From: DAIMZM01 sp036733985
GTDB taxonomy: Bacteria > Bacillota > Dehalobacteriia > UBA4068
Direction of reading: 5' to 3'
Assembly: GCA_036733985.1 (NCBI GenBank)
Contig: DAIMZM010000056.1
Location: 1 to 16,419, forward strand
Length of the DNA stretch: 16,419 bases
Both the position numbers and the translations under genes were made by a program. Position 1 is the stretch's first letter. Each line of letters begins with the position of its first letter. Below the pieces are notes generated by a model. The model saw only the letters and a program-made list of their open reading frames with translations. It was not told where the DNA came from and did no database searches. Shown piece by piece: positions 1 through 5,600 of this stretch.

Positions 1-5
1 TCCAA

Positions 6-11
6 CCTCCC
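6..11 (-). promoter_or_regulatory. Ribosome binding site of a gene lying left of the window
   Basis: Read on the minus strand, the first bases give GGGAGGTTGGA running off the left edge. The same 11 bases form the ribosome binding site of argG in this window, where the start codon follows three bases later. A minus-strand gene therefore probably starts within a few bases outside the window, downstream of the DNA glycosylase. No coding sequence of it is visible. Confidence 0.45.
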
Positions 12-95
12 GGCCTTTCCCTCAGGGACCTTTGCCTTATTCTCATTTAAACATATTTTCAAGCGAAAATCAAGCCTGGCGCATCTTCGGCCCCC

Positions 96-710
96 TTACC
101 AATCATCCTGGCCGGCAATCGCCCAAAGATAAAGGCTGGCCGTGGAGCCGTAAGGGGCGTAGCGGCGGCAATAGCGCTGGAAGCGTTCCCGGGGCAGTTC
201 CTTGTGGCGGTAGAGGCGCATCATGCCCCGGCGGATGCCCAGATCCCCGTAGCTGACCACGTTTGGCCGCATCAGGGAGAAGATCAGCAGCATTTCCCCG
301 GTCCAGCGGCCAATGCCGGGCAGCCGGGTCAGGGCTTCGATGACCTGCTCGTCGGTGAGGTTGGCCAGGGCCGGGATATCCAGCGCCCCGGAGCGCACGG
401 CTTGGGCGGCGCTCCGCAAATAGCCTGCCTTGCGGAAGCTGATGCCGCAGCTTTGCAGTTCCTCCGGCGGGCAGGCAATCAGGGCCTCCGGCGTAAAGGC
501 GCCGGCCTTGGCCAGAAGCCGGGCCCGCACCGTGCGGGCGGCGGCGGTGGAGATTTGCTGGCCCAGGATGGCTTCCACCAGGGCCGCGAACAGATCCGGG
601 TTCACCCGCCGCTCCAGGGGGCCGATGCGGTCAATGGCTTCGGCCAGCCGCTTGTCACGGCCGGCCAGGTAGGCGGTTTCGGTTTCGCCATAAGGGAAAT
701 AGCGGTCCAT
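96..710 (-). CDS. DNA-3-methyladenine glycosylase, AlkA-like (HhH-GPD family)
   Basis: Predicted base-excision repair glycosylase of 204 aa that would remove alkylated bases such as 3-methyladenine from DNA. The N-terminal half carries FAALVEAILGQQIS (residues 41-54), typical of the HhH-GPD fold. The helix-hairpin-helix is LPGIGRWTGEML (130-141), followed by the catalytic aspartate in SYGDLGIRRG (Asp156, at the place of AlkA Asp238). There is no iron-sulfur cysteine cluster, which argues against EndoIII or MutY. The protein is short compared with E. coli AlkA (282 aa) and lacks its N-terminal domain, as in the yeast Mag1 type. The ATG at 710 is preceded by AAAAGGA with 8 bases of spacing. It lies downstream of the small membrane-protein gene on the same strand. 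The exact lesion specificity cannot be read from sequence. Confidence 0.88.
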   Translation of the reverse strand: MDRYFPYGETETAYLAGRDKRLAEAIDRIGPLERRVNPDLFAALVEAILGQQISTAAARTVRARLLAKAGAFTPEALIACPPEELQSCGISFRKAGYLRSAAQAVRSGALDIPALANLTDEQVIEALTRLPGIGRWTGEMLLIFSLMRPNVVSYGDLGIRRGMMRLYRHKELPRERFQRYCRRYAPYGSTASLYLWAIAGQDDW

Positions 711-815
711 CTGATCGTCCTTTTGCGCTGTTCCCGCCCGGGGGCAGGTGCGCCGTTATAATATTCATGTAGAATGACCGGGGGATGGGGTTTTTGGTCC
801 GGTTTTGGCCGCTTA

Positions 816-1070
816 TCAGTTGCGGGTGCGGCGGACAGCGCTGAAGGCCAGCAGAGCCATGAGGAAAAACACCGAGCCGATCAGGACTTTTTTGCCCCGC
901 TGCAGCTGGCTCTCAGTATGATCCCGTTCCGCCTGGGTTTGGCTCAGGCTTTCAATATAAGCCTGCTTTTCGTCGCCGCCAATAGCGGCCCGGCTTTCCC
1001 TAGGCAGGGACGTCAACAGCAAACTCAGGGCCAGGGCCAGGGCCAGCAGGGACTTACCCAGTCTTTTCAT
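816..1070 (-). CDS. Small hypothetical protein with signal peptide and C-terminal membrane segment
   Basis: Unrecognised 84-aa protein. It begins MKRLGKS, followed by a very hydrophobic Leu/Ala-rich stretch (residues 8-22) and SRA-A near residue 28, which looks like a signal-peptidase site. A charged, Gln/Glu-rich, possibly coiled-coil segment (about 33-60) follows, then a second hydrophobic helix VLIGSVFFLMALLAFSAV (62-79) and a positive tail RRTRN. It would be a type I membrane protein with a small extracytoplasmic loop if the first helix is cleaved, or a hairpin if not. The open frame extends upstream to 1205, but only the ATG at 1070 has a good site (AAGGAG, 10 bases before it), so I use that start. 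It diverges from argG. A 6-bp tandem repeat encodes the Leu-Ala run. No function is proposed. Confidence 0.6.
   Translation of the reverse strand: MKRLGKSLLALALALSLLLTSLPRESRAAIGGDEKQAYIESLSQTQAERDHTESQLQRGKKVLIGSVFFLMALLAFSAVRRTRN
1027..1046. repeat. Short 6-bp tandem repeat (AGGGCC, about 3.3 copies)
   Basis: Three perfect AGGGCC units followed by AG. On the minus strand it encodes the Ala-Leu run of the small protein's signal-like helix. The unit length is a multiple of three, so slippage would change the helix length without breaking the frame. Confidence 0.7.
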
Positions 1071-1159
1071 CCGGCAACAGCTCCTTCGGAAAAACCTCTG
1101 GGCGGATATTCTCCCTTGCTTCGCCTTTTTCCTCTGTGGAAAAAAATTCAGAAAAACTG

Positions 1160-1184
1160 ATAAAAATGCTTGCATTTTTATTCC
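1160..1184 (+). promoter_or_regulatory. Probable ArgR/AhrC operator (ARG box) over the argG -35
   Basis: A perfect inverted repeat has 10-bp arms ATAAAAATGC (1160-1169) and GCATTTTTAT (1172-1181) around a TT centre. Overlapping its right arm, TGCATTTTTATTCC (1171-1184) fits the known ARG-box pattern TGAAT-WWWW-ATTCA with two mismatches. It covers the -35 box TTGCAT (1170-1175), so a bound arginine repressor would block argG transcription. The site is seen directly; assignment to ArgR is inferred from the motif and the target gene. Confidence 0.62.
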
Positions 1185-1198
1185 TGATGGTGTAAGAT
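1170..1198 (+). promoter_or_regulatory. argG promoter
   Basis: -35 TTGCAT (1170-1175), 17-bp spacer, -10 TAAGAT (1193-1198). It is a good sigma-A-type match and lies about 50 bases before the argG start codon. Transcription would begin near 1205. Confidence 0.7.
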
Positions 1199-1207
1199 TA
1201 CTCATAG

Positions 1208-1227
1208 ATGGCCGGGGTTGCGGCCAT
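1208..1227 (+). other. Stem-loop in the argG 5' untranslated region
   Basis: ATGGCCG (1208-1214) pairs with CGGCCAT (1221-1227) around a 6-base loop, right at the predicted 5' end of the argG transcript. There is no T-run, so it is not a terminator. It may stabilise the 5' end of the mRNA, which is an inference. Confidence 0.5.
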
Positions 1228-1247
1228 AATTACGGGAGGTTGGAATC

Positions 1248-2504
1248 ATGAACAAAATACATAATCAGAACTTTAAAAAAGTGGCTCTGGCTTATAGCGG
1301 CGGCCTGGATACCTCCATCATCATCCCCTGGCTGAAGGAACACTATGATTGCGAAGTCATTGCCGTCTGCGGCGATGTGGGCCAGGGCGAAGACATGGAA
1401 GCCGTGAAGGCCAAGGCGCTGAAAAGCGGCGCCGCCAAATGCTATGTGGGCGATCTGGTGGATGAATTTGTGGAAGACTATGTTTTCCCCACCATGAAAG
1501 CCGGCGCTATCTATGAAGGCAAATATTTGCTGGGCACGGCCATGGCCCGCCCGCTGATCGCTAAATATCTGGTGCAGATCGCCGTTGCGGAAGGCTGCGA
1601 CGCCGTGGCCCACGGCTGCACCGGCAAAGGCAATGACCAGGTCCGTTTCGAGCTGGCGGTGAAGGCGCTGCAGCCCAGCCTGCCGGTGATCGCGCCCTGG
1701 CGGGAATGGGATATCACCAGCCGGGATGAGGAGATCGAATACGCAGAGGCCCATAATATCCCCGTGCCGGTTTCCCGGGAAGCCAATTACAGCCGGGATA
1801 AAAACATCTGGCATCTGTCCCATGAAGGTATGGATCTGGAAGATCCCTGGAACGAGCCGACCAAGAAAATGCTGCAGATCTGCGTGGCTCCGGAAGACGC
1901 TCCGGATAGCCCCGAATATGTGGAGATCACCTTTACCGAAGGGGAGCCGGTTGCCGTGAACGGCCAGGAAATGGCCCCCACCCAATTGCTGACAGCCCTG
2001 AACAGCCTCGGCGCCAAGCATGGGGTGGGCATCGACGATATCGTGGAGAACCGCCTGGTGGGCATGAAATCCCATGGCGTGTATGAAAATCCCGGCGGCA
2101 CCATTCTGTATGCCGCCCACAAGGCCCTGGAAAGCCTGACCCTGGATAAGGAAACCGAGCATTATAAGGAAACCGTGGCCGTGCGTTATGCGGAGCTGGT
2201 TTATAACGGCCAGTGGTTCCTGCCCCTGAAAGAGGCCTTGGACGCTTTCGTCAACAGCACCCAGCAGCTGGTAGCCGGCACGGTGCGGCTGAAGCTCTAT
2301 AAGGGCAATGCCACCGTGGTGGGCATCAAGAGCCCCTACAGCCTCTATAATGAAGAGCTGGCCACCTTTGGCACCGACCATGTCTATAACCAGCGGGACA
2401 GCGCCGGCTTCATCAACCTTTACGGCCTGCAGCTGGCGGTGCGGGCCAATATGCTGGCCCATGCCAAGACTGAACAGGCCAAGCACAAGAAAAGCCATAA
2501 ATAG
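1248..2504 (+). CDS. argG: Argininosuccinate synthase
   Basis: Cytoplasmic enzyme of arginine biosynthesis that joins citrulline and aspartate using ATP to give argininosuccinate, AMP and pyrophosphate. At 418 aa it is of normal length. The ATP pyrophosphatase P-loop AYSGGLDTS is at residues 15-23. The second family signature GCTGKGNDQVRFE starts at residue 123, and AMARPLIAK lies between them. The ATG at 1248 follows GGGAGGT with a 7-base spacer, so the start is firm. It is a single-gene unit with its own promoter, a likely ArgR operator and a strong terminator. The usual partner argH (argininosuccinate lyase) does not follow it, so argH must lie elsewhere if the pathway is complete. Confidence 0.98.
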   Translation: MNKIHNQNFKKVALAYSGGLDTSIIIPWLKEHYDCEVIAVCGDVGQGEDMEAVKAKALKSGAAKCYVGDLVDEFVEDYVFPTMKAGAIYEGKYLLGTAMARPLIAKYLVQIAVAEGCDAVAHGCTGKGNDQVRFELAVKALQPSLPVIAPWREWDITSRDEEIEYAEAHNIPVPVSREANYSRDKNIWHLSHEGMDLEDPWNEPTKKMLQICVAPEDAPDSPEYVEITFTEGEPVAVNGQEMAPTQLLTALNSLGAKHGVGIDDIVENRLVGMKSHGVYENPGGTILYAAHKALESLTLDKETEHYKETVAVRYAELVYNGQWFLPLKEALDAFVNSTQQLVAGTVRLKLYKGNATVVGIKSPYSLYNEELATFGTDHVYNQRDSAGFINLYGLQLAVRANMLAHAKTEQAKHKKSHK

Positions 2505-2526
2505 CGCCGGTCCGGCGGATACTGAA

Positions 2527-2556
2527 AGCCGGCCTCCATCAGGAGGCCGGCTTTTT
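2527..2556 (+). terminator. Rho-independent terminator of argG
   Basis: An 11-bp stem AGCCGGCCTCC (2527-2537) and GGAGGCCGGCT (2542-2552) with a 4-base loop, followed by a run of T. It sits between the convergent argG and ACT-protein genes. The opposite side has only AAA, so it may act weakly in the other direction too. Confidence 0.93.
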
Positions 2557-2584
2557 GCGGCAAAGTTTTGGTCAGGCCGCCTGC

Positions 2585-3016
2585 TTACATCTGATAGATA
2601 TCCTCCGGCCGGATCAGCTGGATGCCGGCGGCTTGCAGCACAGCGGTGGCCTTCTCATTATCCTCCACCCGGAGGATCACATAGGCGGTGTTCTGATGGC
2701 GGCTGACAAAAGCGTACAGATACTCGATATTGATCCCGTTCTCGGAGAGCACCCCCACCGCCTCATCCAGGCCGCCGGGCTGGTCTTTCAAGCCAATGGC
2801 CAGCACATCGGTTTGCCGGGCTGTGCAGCCGCTTTCCTTCAGCACCAGGCAGGCGGCGTCCGGATCTGCCACGATCAGCCGCAGAATGCCGAAATCATTG
2901 GTATCCGAAAGGGATAGGGCCCGGATATCGATATTATGCTCCCGCAGGATCCTGGTGACGGCGTGCAAACGCCCGGGCGTGTTTTCGATGAAAATAGAGA
3001 TTTGTTTGATATACAT
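2585..3016 (-). CDS. Tandem ACT-domain protein
   Basis: A 143-aa protein made of two ACT domains, the small ligand-binding modules that usually sense amino acids. The first begins QISIFIENTPGRLHAVTRIL (residues 5-24), with the typical N-x-P-G-x-L turn. The second begins VLAIGLKDQPGGLDEAVGVL (71-90). No catalytic domain is attached. The start ATG at 3016 follows GGGAGG with about 8 bases between. It lies 56 bases downstream of the PaaK-like ligase on the same strand and is probably co-transcribed. This pair recurs in anaerobic bacteria and archaea, often with indolepyruvate:ferredoxin oxidoreductase. A role in sensing an aromatic amino acid is therefore plausible but not shown here. Confidence 0.88.
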   Translation of the reverse strand: MYIKQISIFIENTPGRLHAVTRILREHNIDIRALSLSDTNDFGILRLIVADPDAACLVLKESGCTARQTDVLAIGLKDQPGGLDEAVGVLSENGINIEYLYAFVSRHQNTAYVILRVEDNEKATAVLQAAGIQLIRPEDIYQM

Positions 3017-3072
3017 GGCGGCACCTCCCTGTCTTGGTTCATCAATTGCTAAAACAGTAATTCCCTGTCCGC

Positions 3073-4377
3073 TTAAAATTTCCTTTTATCGATCACATGC
3101 ACAGCCTTGCCCTCGGTGCGGGGCAGGGATTTGGGCTCGGCCAGATGCACCTGAACCGCCACGCCCAGGGCGGATTCGATGGCGCCCCGGATGGTTTTCG
3201 CCTGCTGTTCCAGGCCCTTGATGGTATCGGTGAATTGCTGGCCTTCCAGCTCCACCTGGACTTCCAGCACGTCGGTATTGTTCACCCGGTCTACCACCAG
3301 CTGATAATAGGGGGCGGTCATGCCGGTGGCCAGCAGCACGCTTTCGATCTGGGAGGGGAAGACGTTCACCCCCCGGATGATCAGCATATCGTCGGTGCGG
3401 CCCTGGGGCTTCTTCATCTTCAGCAGGGTCCTGCCGCAGCCGCAAGGGCTGTCGTCCAGGCGGGCGATATCCCGGGTGCGGTAGCGCAGCAGGGGGAAGG
3501 CTTCTTTGGAAATACAGGTGAAAACCAGCTCGCCGGTGGCGCCTAAGGGCAAGGTCTCACCGGTATCCGGGTCGATGATCTCCGGGATGAAGTGATCCTC
3601 GTTGATATGCATGCCGCTTTGCTCTTCGCATTCGAAAGCCACGCCGGGGCCGATGATCTCGGTCAGGCCGTAAATATCATAGGCTTTCAAGCCCATTTTC
3701 GCCTCGATCTCCCGGCGCATCTCCTCTGTCCAGGGCTCCGCGCCGAACAGGCCGCATTTAATATGGATATCTTCTTTGCCAATGCCCATTTCCGCCATGG
3801 TCTCCGCCAGGTACAGGGCATAGGACGGGGTGCAGCAGATGACGGTGGAGCCGAAATCCTGGATAATGGTGATCTGCCGCTGGGTATTGCCGGTGCTGAC
3901 GGGGATCACGGTCATGCCCAGTTTTTCCGCACCGTAATGCAGGCCCATGCCCCCGGTGAACAGGCCGTAGCCATAGGAAACATGCATGAAATCCTGCTTG
4001 TCCGCGCCGGCGGCCACCAGGGCCCTGGCACAGCAAGCCTGCCAGGTTTCCAGGTCCTTGGCCGTATAGCCGGCCACGATCTGCTTGCCGGTGGTGCCGG
4101 AGCTGGCATGCAGCCGCACGATGTTTTCCATGGGTTCGGCAAACAGGCCGTAGGGGTAATTGTCCCGCAAATCCTTTTTGGCGGTGAAAGGCAGCTTATG
4201 TAGGTCATGGACCGAACGGATATCCTCGGGGGTGATCCCTGCGGCCAGCATCCGTTCCCGGTATGCCGGTACGTTGGTAAAGACCCGCCGCACCGTCTGA
4301 CAGAGCCTAAAGCTCTGCAGCGCCTCCAATTCATTGCGCGTCGCACATTCCATTTCCGGTTCCCAGTACTTGCCCAT
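3073..4377 (-). CDS. Phenylacetate-CoA ligase family protein (PaaK-like)
   Basis: A 434-aa member of the adenylate-forming (ANL) superfamily that activates an aryl acid with ATP and joins it to coenzyme A, with an acyl-adenylate intermediate. Visible motifs are the phosphate loop ASSGTTGK (residues 91-98), YGLTEIIGPG (236-245), SGMHINEDHF (254-263), GELVFT (282-287), RYRTRD (298-303), GRTDDMLIIRGVNVFPSQIE (326-345) and the C-terminal LPRTEGKAVHVID with the expected catalytic Lys424. Length is normal. The ATG at 4377 follows AAGGA with 9 bases of spacing. The genes for ring oxidation (paaABCDE) are absent, so this is more likely an anaerobic aryl-CoA synthetase, for example for phenylacetate or indoleacetate, linked with the downstream ACT protein. 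Substrate is inferred from the family only. Confidence 0.92.
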   Translation of the reverse strand: MGKYWEPEMECATRNELEALQSFRLCQTVRRVFTNVPAYRERMLAAGITPEDIRSVHDLHKLPFTAKKDLRDNYPYGLFAEPMENIVRLHASSGTTGKQIVAGYTAKDLETWQACCARALVAAGADKQDFMHVSYGYGLFTGGMGLHYGAEKLGMTVIPVSTGNTQRQITIIQDFGSTVICCTPSYALYLAETMAEMGIGKEDIHIKCGLFGAEPWTEEMRREIEAKMGLKAYDIYGLTEIIGPGVAFECEEQSGMHINEDHFIPEIIDPDTGETLPLGATGELVFTCISKEAFPLLRYRTRDIARLDDSPCGCGRTLLKMKKPQGRTDDMLIIRGVNVFPSQIESVLLATGMTAPYYQLVVDRVNNTDVLEVQVELEGQQFTDTIKGLEQQAKTIRGAIESALGVAVQVHLAEPKSLPRTEGKAVHVIDKRKF

Positions 4378-4416
4378 GATCTCACATCCTTATGTTTGTT
4401 TTTTTGCCGCAGCCTG

Positions 4417-4449
4417 ATTTTACCAGCAGGTAATCACTGTTAATATCAA
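4417..4449 (-). promoter_or_regulatory. Possible promoter of the paaK-like gene
   Basis: On the minus strand there is an extended -10, TGGTAAAAT (4425 down to 4417), about 40 bases before the start codon. A -35-like TTGATA (4449-4444) is 21 bases away, too far for a standard match, so recognition would rest on the extended -10. This is tentative. Confidence 0.35.
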
Positions 4450-4456
4450 CCCCGGC

Positions 4457-4471
4457 ATATTAATTTAATAT
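4457..4471. repeat. AT-only 15-bp palindrome between divergent genes
   Basis: ATATTAA, T, TTAATAT form a perfect odd-centred palindrome in the spacer between the PaaK-like gene and the pyridoxal kinase. It lies upstream of both predicted promoters. It could be a regulator site or simple AT-rich DNA. Confidence 0.4.
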
Positions 4472-4516
4472 AGCATAAGCCAGGCGGGAATACAAGCCGG
4501 GATTTGCATTTGTGGC

Positions 4517-4545
4517 TTGTATTTACCGTGATGCTGTGATAAAAT
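4517..4545 (+). promoter_or_regulatory. Promoter of the pyridoxal/pyridoxamine kinase gene
   Basis: -35 TTGTAT (4517-4522), 17-bp spacer, -10 TAAAAT (4540-4545). Transcription would begin near 4552, which places the longer reading-frame start at 4512 upstream of the transcript and supports translation from 4602. Confidence 0.68.
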
Positions 4546-4601
4546 ATTTTGTATCGTCCATACTTTATTACTGTGATTATCTACTGTTTGGAGGGAACCC
4601 T

Positions 4602-5441
4602 ATGACGAAAAATTTACACCGCGTGGCAGCCATTCATGACGTGTCCGGCTATGGGAAATGCGCGCTGACCGTGGCGATGCCGGTGATATCTGCGGCCGGG
4701 GTGGAAGTCTGCCCCCTGCCCACCGCGCTGCTTTCCACCAATACCCTGTTTGATCACTTCACCTTTTTTGATTATACGCCTTATATGGAGGCCCATATCA
4801 ATCATTGGCAGGCCCTGGGCCTGACCTTCGACTGTGTTTACAGCGGGTTCTTAGGTTCCGAGCAGCAGATCGGCTATGTGCAGCGCCTGATCAAAGATTT
4901 TGACAGCGGCATCTCCGTTATTGACCCGGTGATGGGGGATAACGGCCTGGTGATCAAGACCTATAACGACGCCATGTGCTGCACCATGGGGGAGCTGGTG
5001 GCCATGGCCGACTACGCCACGCCCAATGTGACCGAAGCCTGCATCCTCACGGGCCGTTCCTATTGCGCCGATACCTTGTCGCCGGAGGAGAGCCGGGCCA
5101 TCTGCGAAGAGCTGGTGGCCAAGGGCACCAAGAATATCGTCCTCACCGGCGTGCAGCGGGGCGATACCCTCTATAACTGCGGTATCGAGCAGGGCCAGGG
5201 TTATTTCGAGCTGCCCATCCATCTGCTGCCCTATCACATGCACGGTACCGGCGATCTGTTCACCAGCACCATGGTGGCGGGCCTGATGCGGGGCTATGAC
5301 CTGAAGACCAGCGTGGACAGCGCCGCCCGCTTTGTTTACGACTGCATGGAATACGGCAAGGAGATCGAGGATATTTTCGACCGGGGCGTGGCCTTTGAGC
5401 CTTTGGCCTGGAAGCTGGGAAGCGGCATTTACGTGAAATAG
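4602..5441 (+). CDS. Pyridoxal/pyridoxamine kinase (PdxK/PdxY-like)
   Basis: A 279-aa ribokinase-superfamily enzyme predicted to phosphorylate pyridoxal, pyridoxine or pyridoxamine with ATP in the vitamin B6 salvage route, supplying PLP. Features are the N-terminal AIHDVSGYGKCALT with the substrate-side Ser and Gly residues, then DPVMGDNG (from Asp108), then TPNVTEA, and the anion-hole motif HGTGDLF with the catalytic base Asp218. Length is typical for the family. The ATG at 4602 has GGAGGG six bases before it. An upstream in-frame start at 4512 precedes the promoter and has no site, so it is rejected. It is a single-gene unit between its own promoter and terminator. A hydroxymethylpyrimidine kinase is less likely, because the N-terminal pattern is that of the pyridoxamine-kinase group. 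Confidence 0.9.
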   Translation: MTKNLHRVAAIHDVSGYGKCALTVAMPVISAAGVEVCPLPTALLSTNTLFDHFTFFDYTPYMEAHINHWQALGLTFDCVYSGFLGSEQQIGYVQRLIKDFDSGISVIDPVMGDNGLVIKTYNDAMCCTMGELVAMADYATPNVTEACILTGRSYCADTLSPEESRAICEELVAKGTKNIVLTGVQRGDTLYNCGIEQGQGYFELPIHLLPYHMHGTGDLFTSTMVAGLMRGYDLKTSVDSAARFVYDCMEYGKEIEDIFDRGVAFEPLAWKLGSGIYVK

Positions 5442-5456
5442 ACTTTATCCGGATTT

Positions 5457-5497
5457 AAAAAGCCGTTTCCTGAATAAATTCGGGAAACGGCTTTTTT
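5457..5497 (+). terminator. Rho-independent terminator after the pyridoxal kinase gene
   Basis: The stem AGCCGTTTCC (5461-5470) with GGAAACGGCT (5483-5492) continues through a T-G wobble into GAAT and ATTC. It is followed by six T and preceded by AAAA, so it may work in both directions. Confidence 0.93.
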
Positions 5498-5501
5498 AGA
5501 C

Positions 5502-5530
5502 TCGACTTTTTTCATAAATTAGTATATAAT
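5502..5530 (+). promoter_or_regulatory. Promoter of the gpmI-aldolase-glyA operon
   Basis: -35 TCGACT (5502-5507), 17-bp spacer, perfect -10 TATAAT (5525-5530), about 70 bases before the gpmI start. Confidence 0.65.
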
Positions 5531-5600
5531 GAAATAATTAGCGCAATATCAAAGAAGCAAACCGGAAACGCTAATCATTATAAGAATCAGGTTGGTACAA

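Noticed and set aside
55..70. Small hairpin ATTTTC-AAGC-GAAAAT downstream of the DNA glycosylase
   Set aside because: It is AT-rich, only 6 bp, and has no T-run on either side. It is not convincing as a terminator.
711..815. A TATAAT on the plus strand near 755-760
   Set aside because: No gene follows on the plus strand until argG, and no matching -35 is present, so it is probably chance in an AT-rich patch.
1071..1205. A 45-residue N-terminal extension of the small membrane protein on the minus strand
   Set aside because: It would be translated through the argG operator region, has no good ribosome binding site, and its removal leaves a proper signal-like start at 1070.
1230..2498. A 422-aa open frame antisense to argG
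   Set aside because: It is the mirror of a highly conserved gene in GC-rich DNA, with low-complexity His/Gly/Gln-rich sequence and no recognisable domain. Similar long shadows lie opposite glyA, the PaaK-like gene and the beta-subunit gene.
4512..4601. An in-frame N-terminal extension of 30 residues on the pyridoxal kinase
   Set aside because: The extension starts upstream of a well-matched promoter (4517-4545) and has no ribosome binding site, while ATG 4602 has GGAGGG at six bases and gives the family's normal N-terminus.
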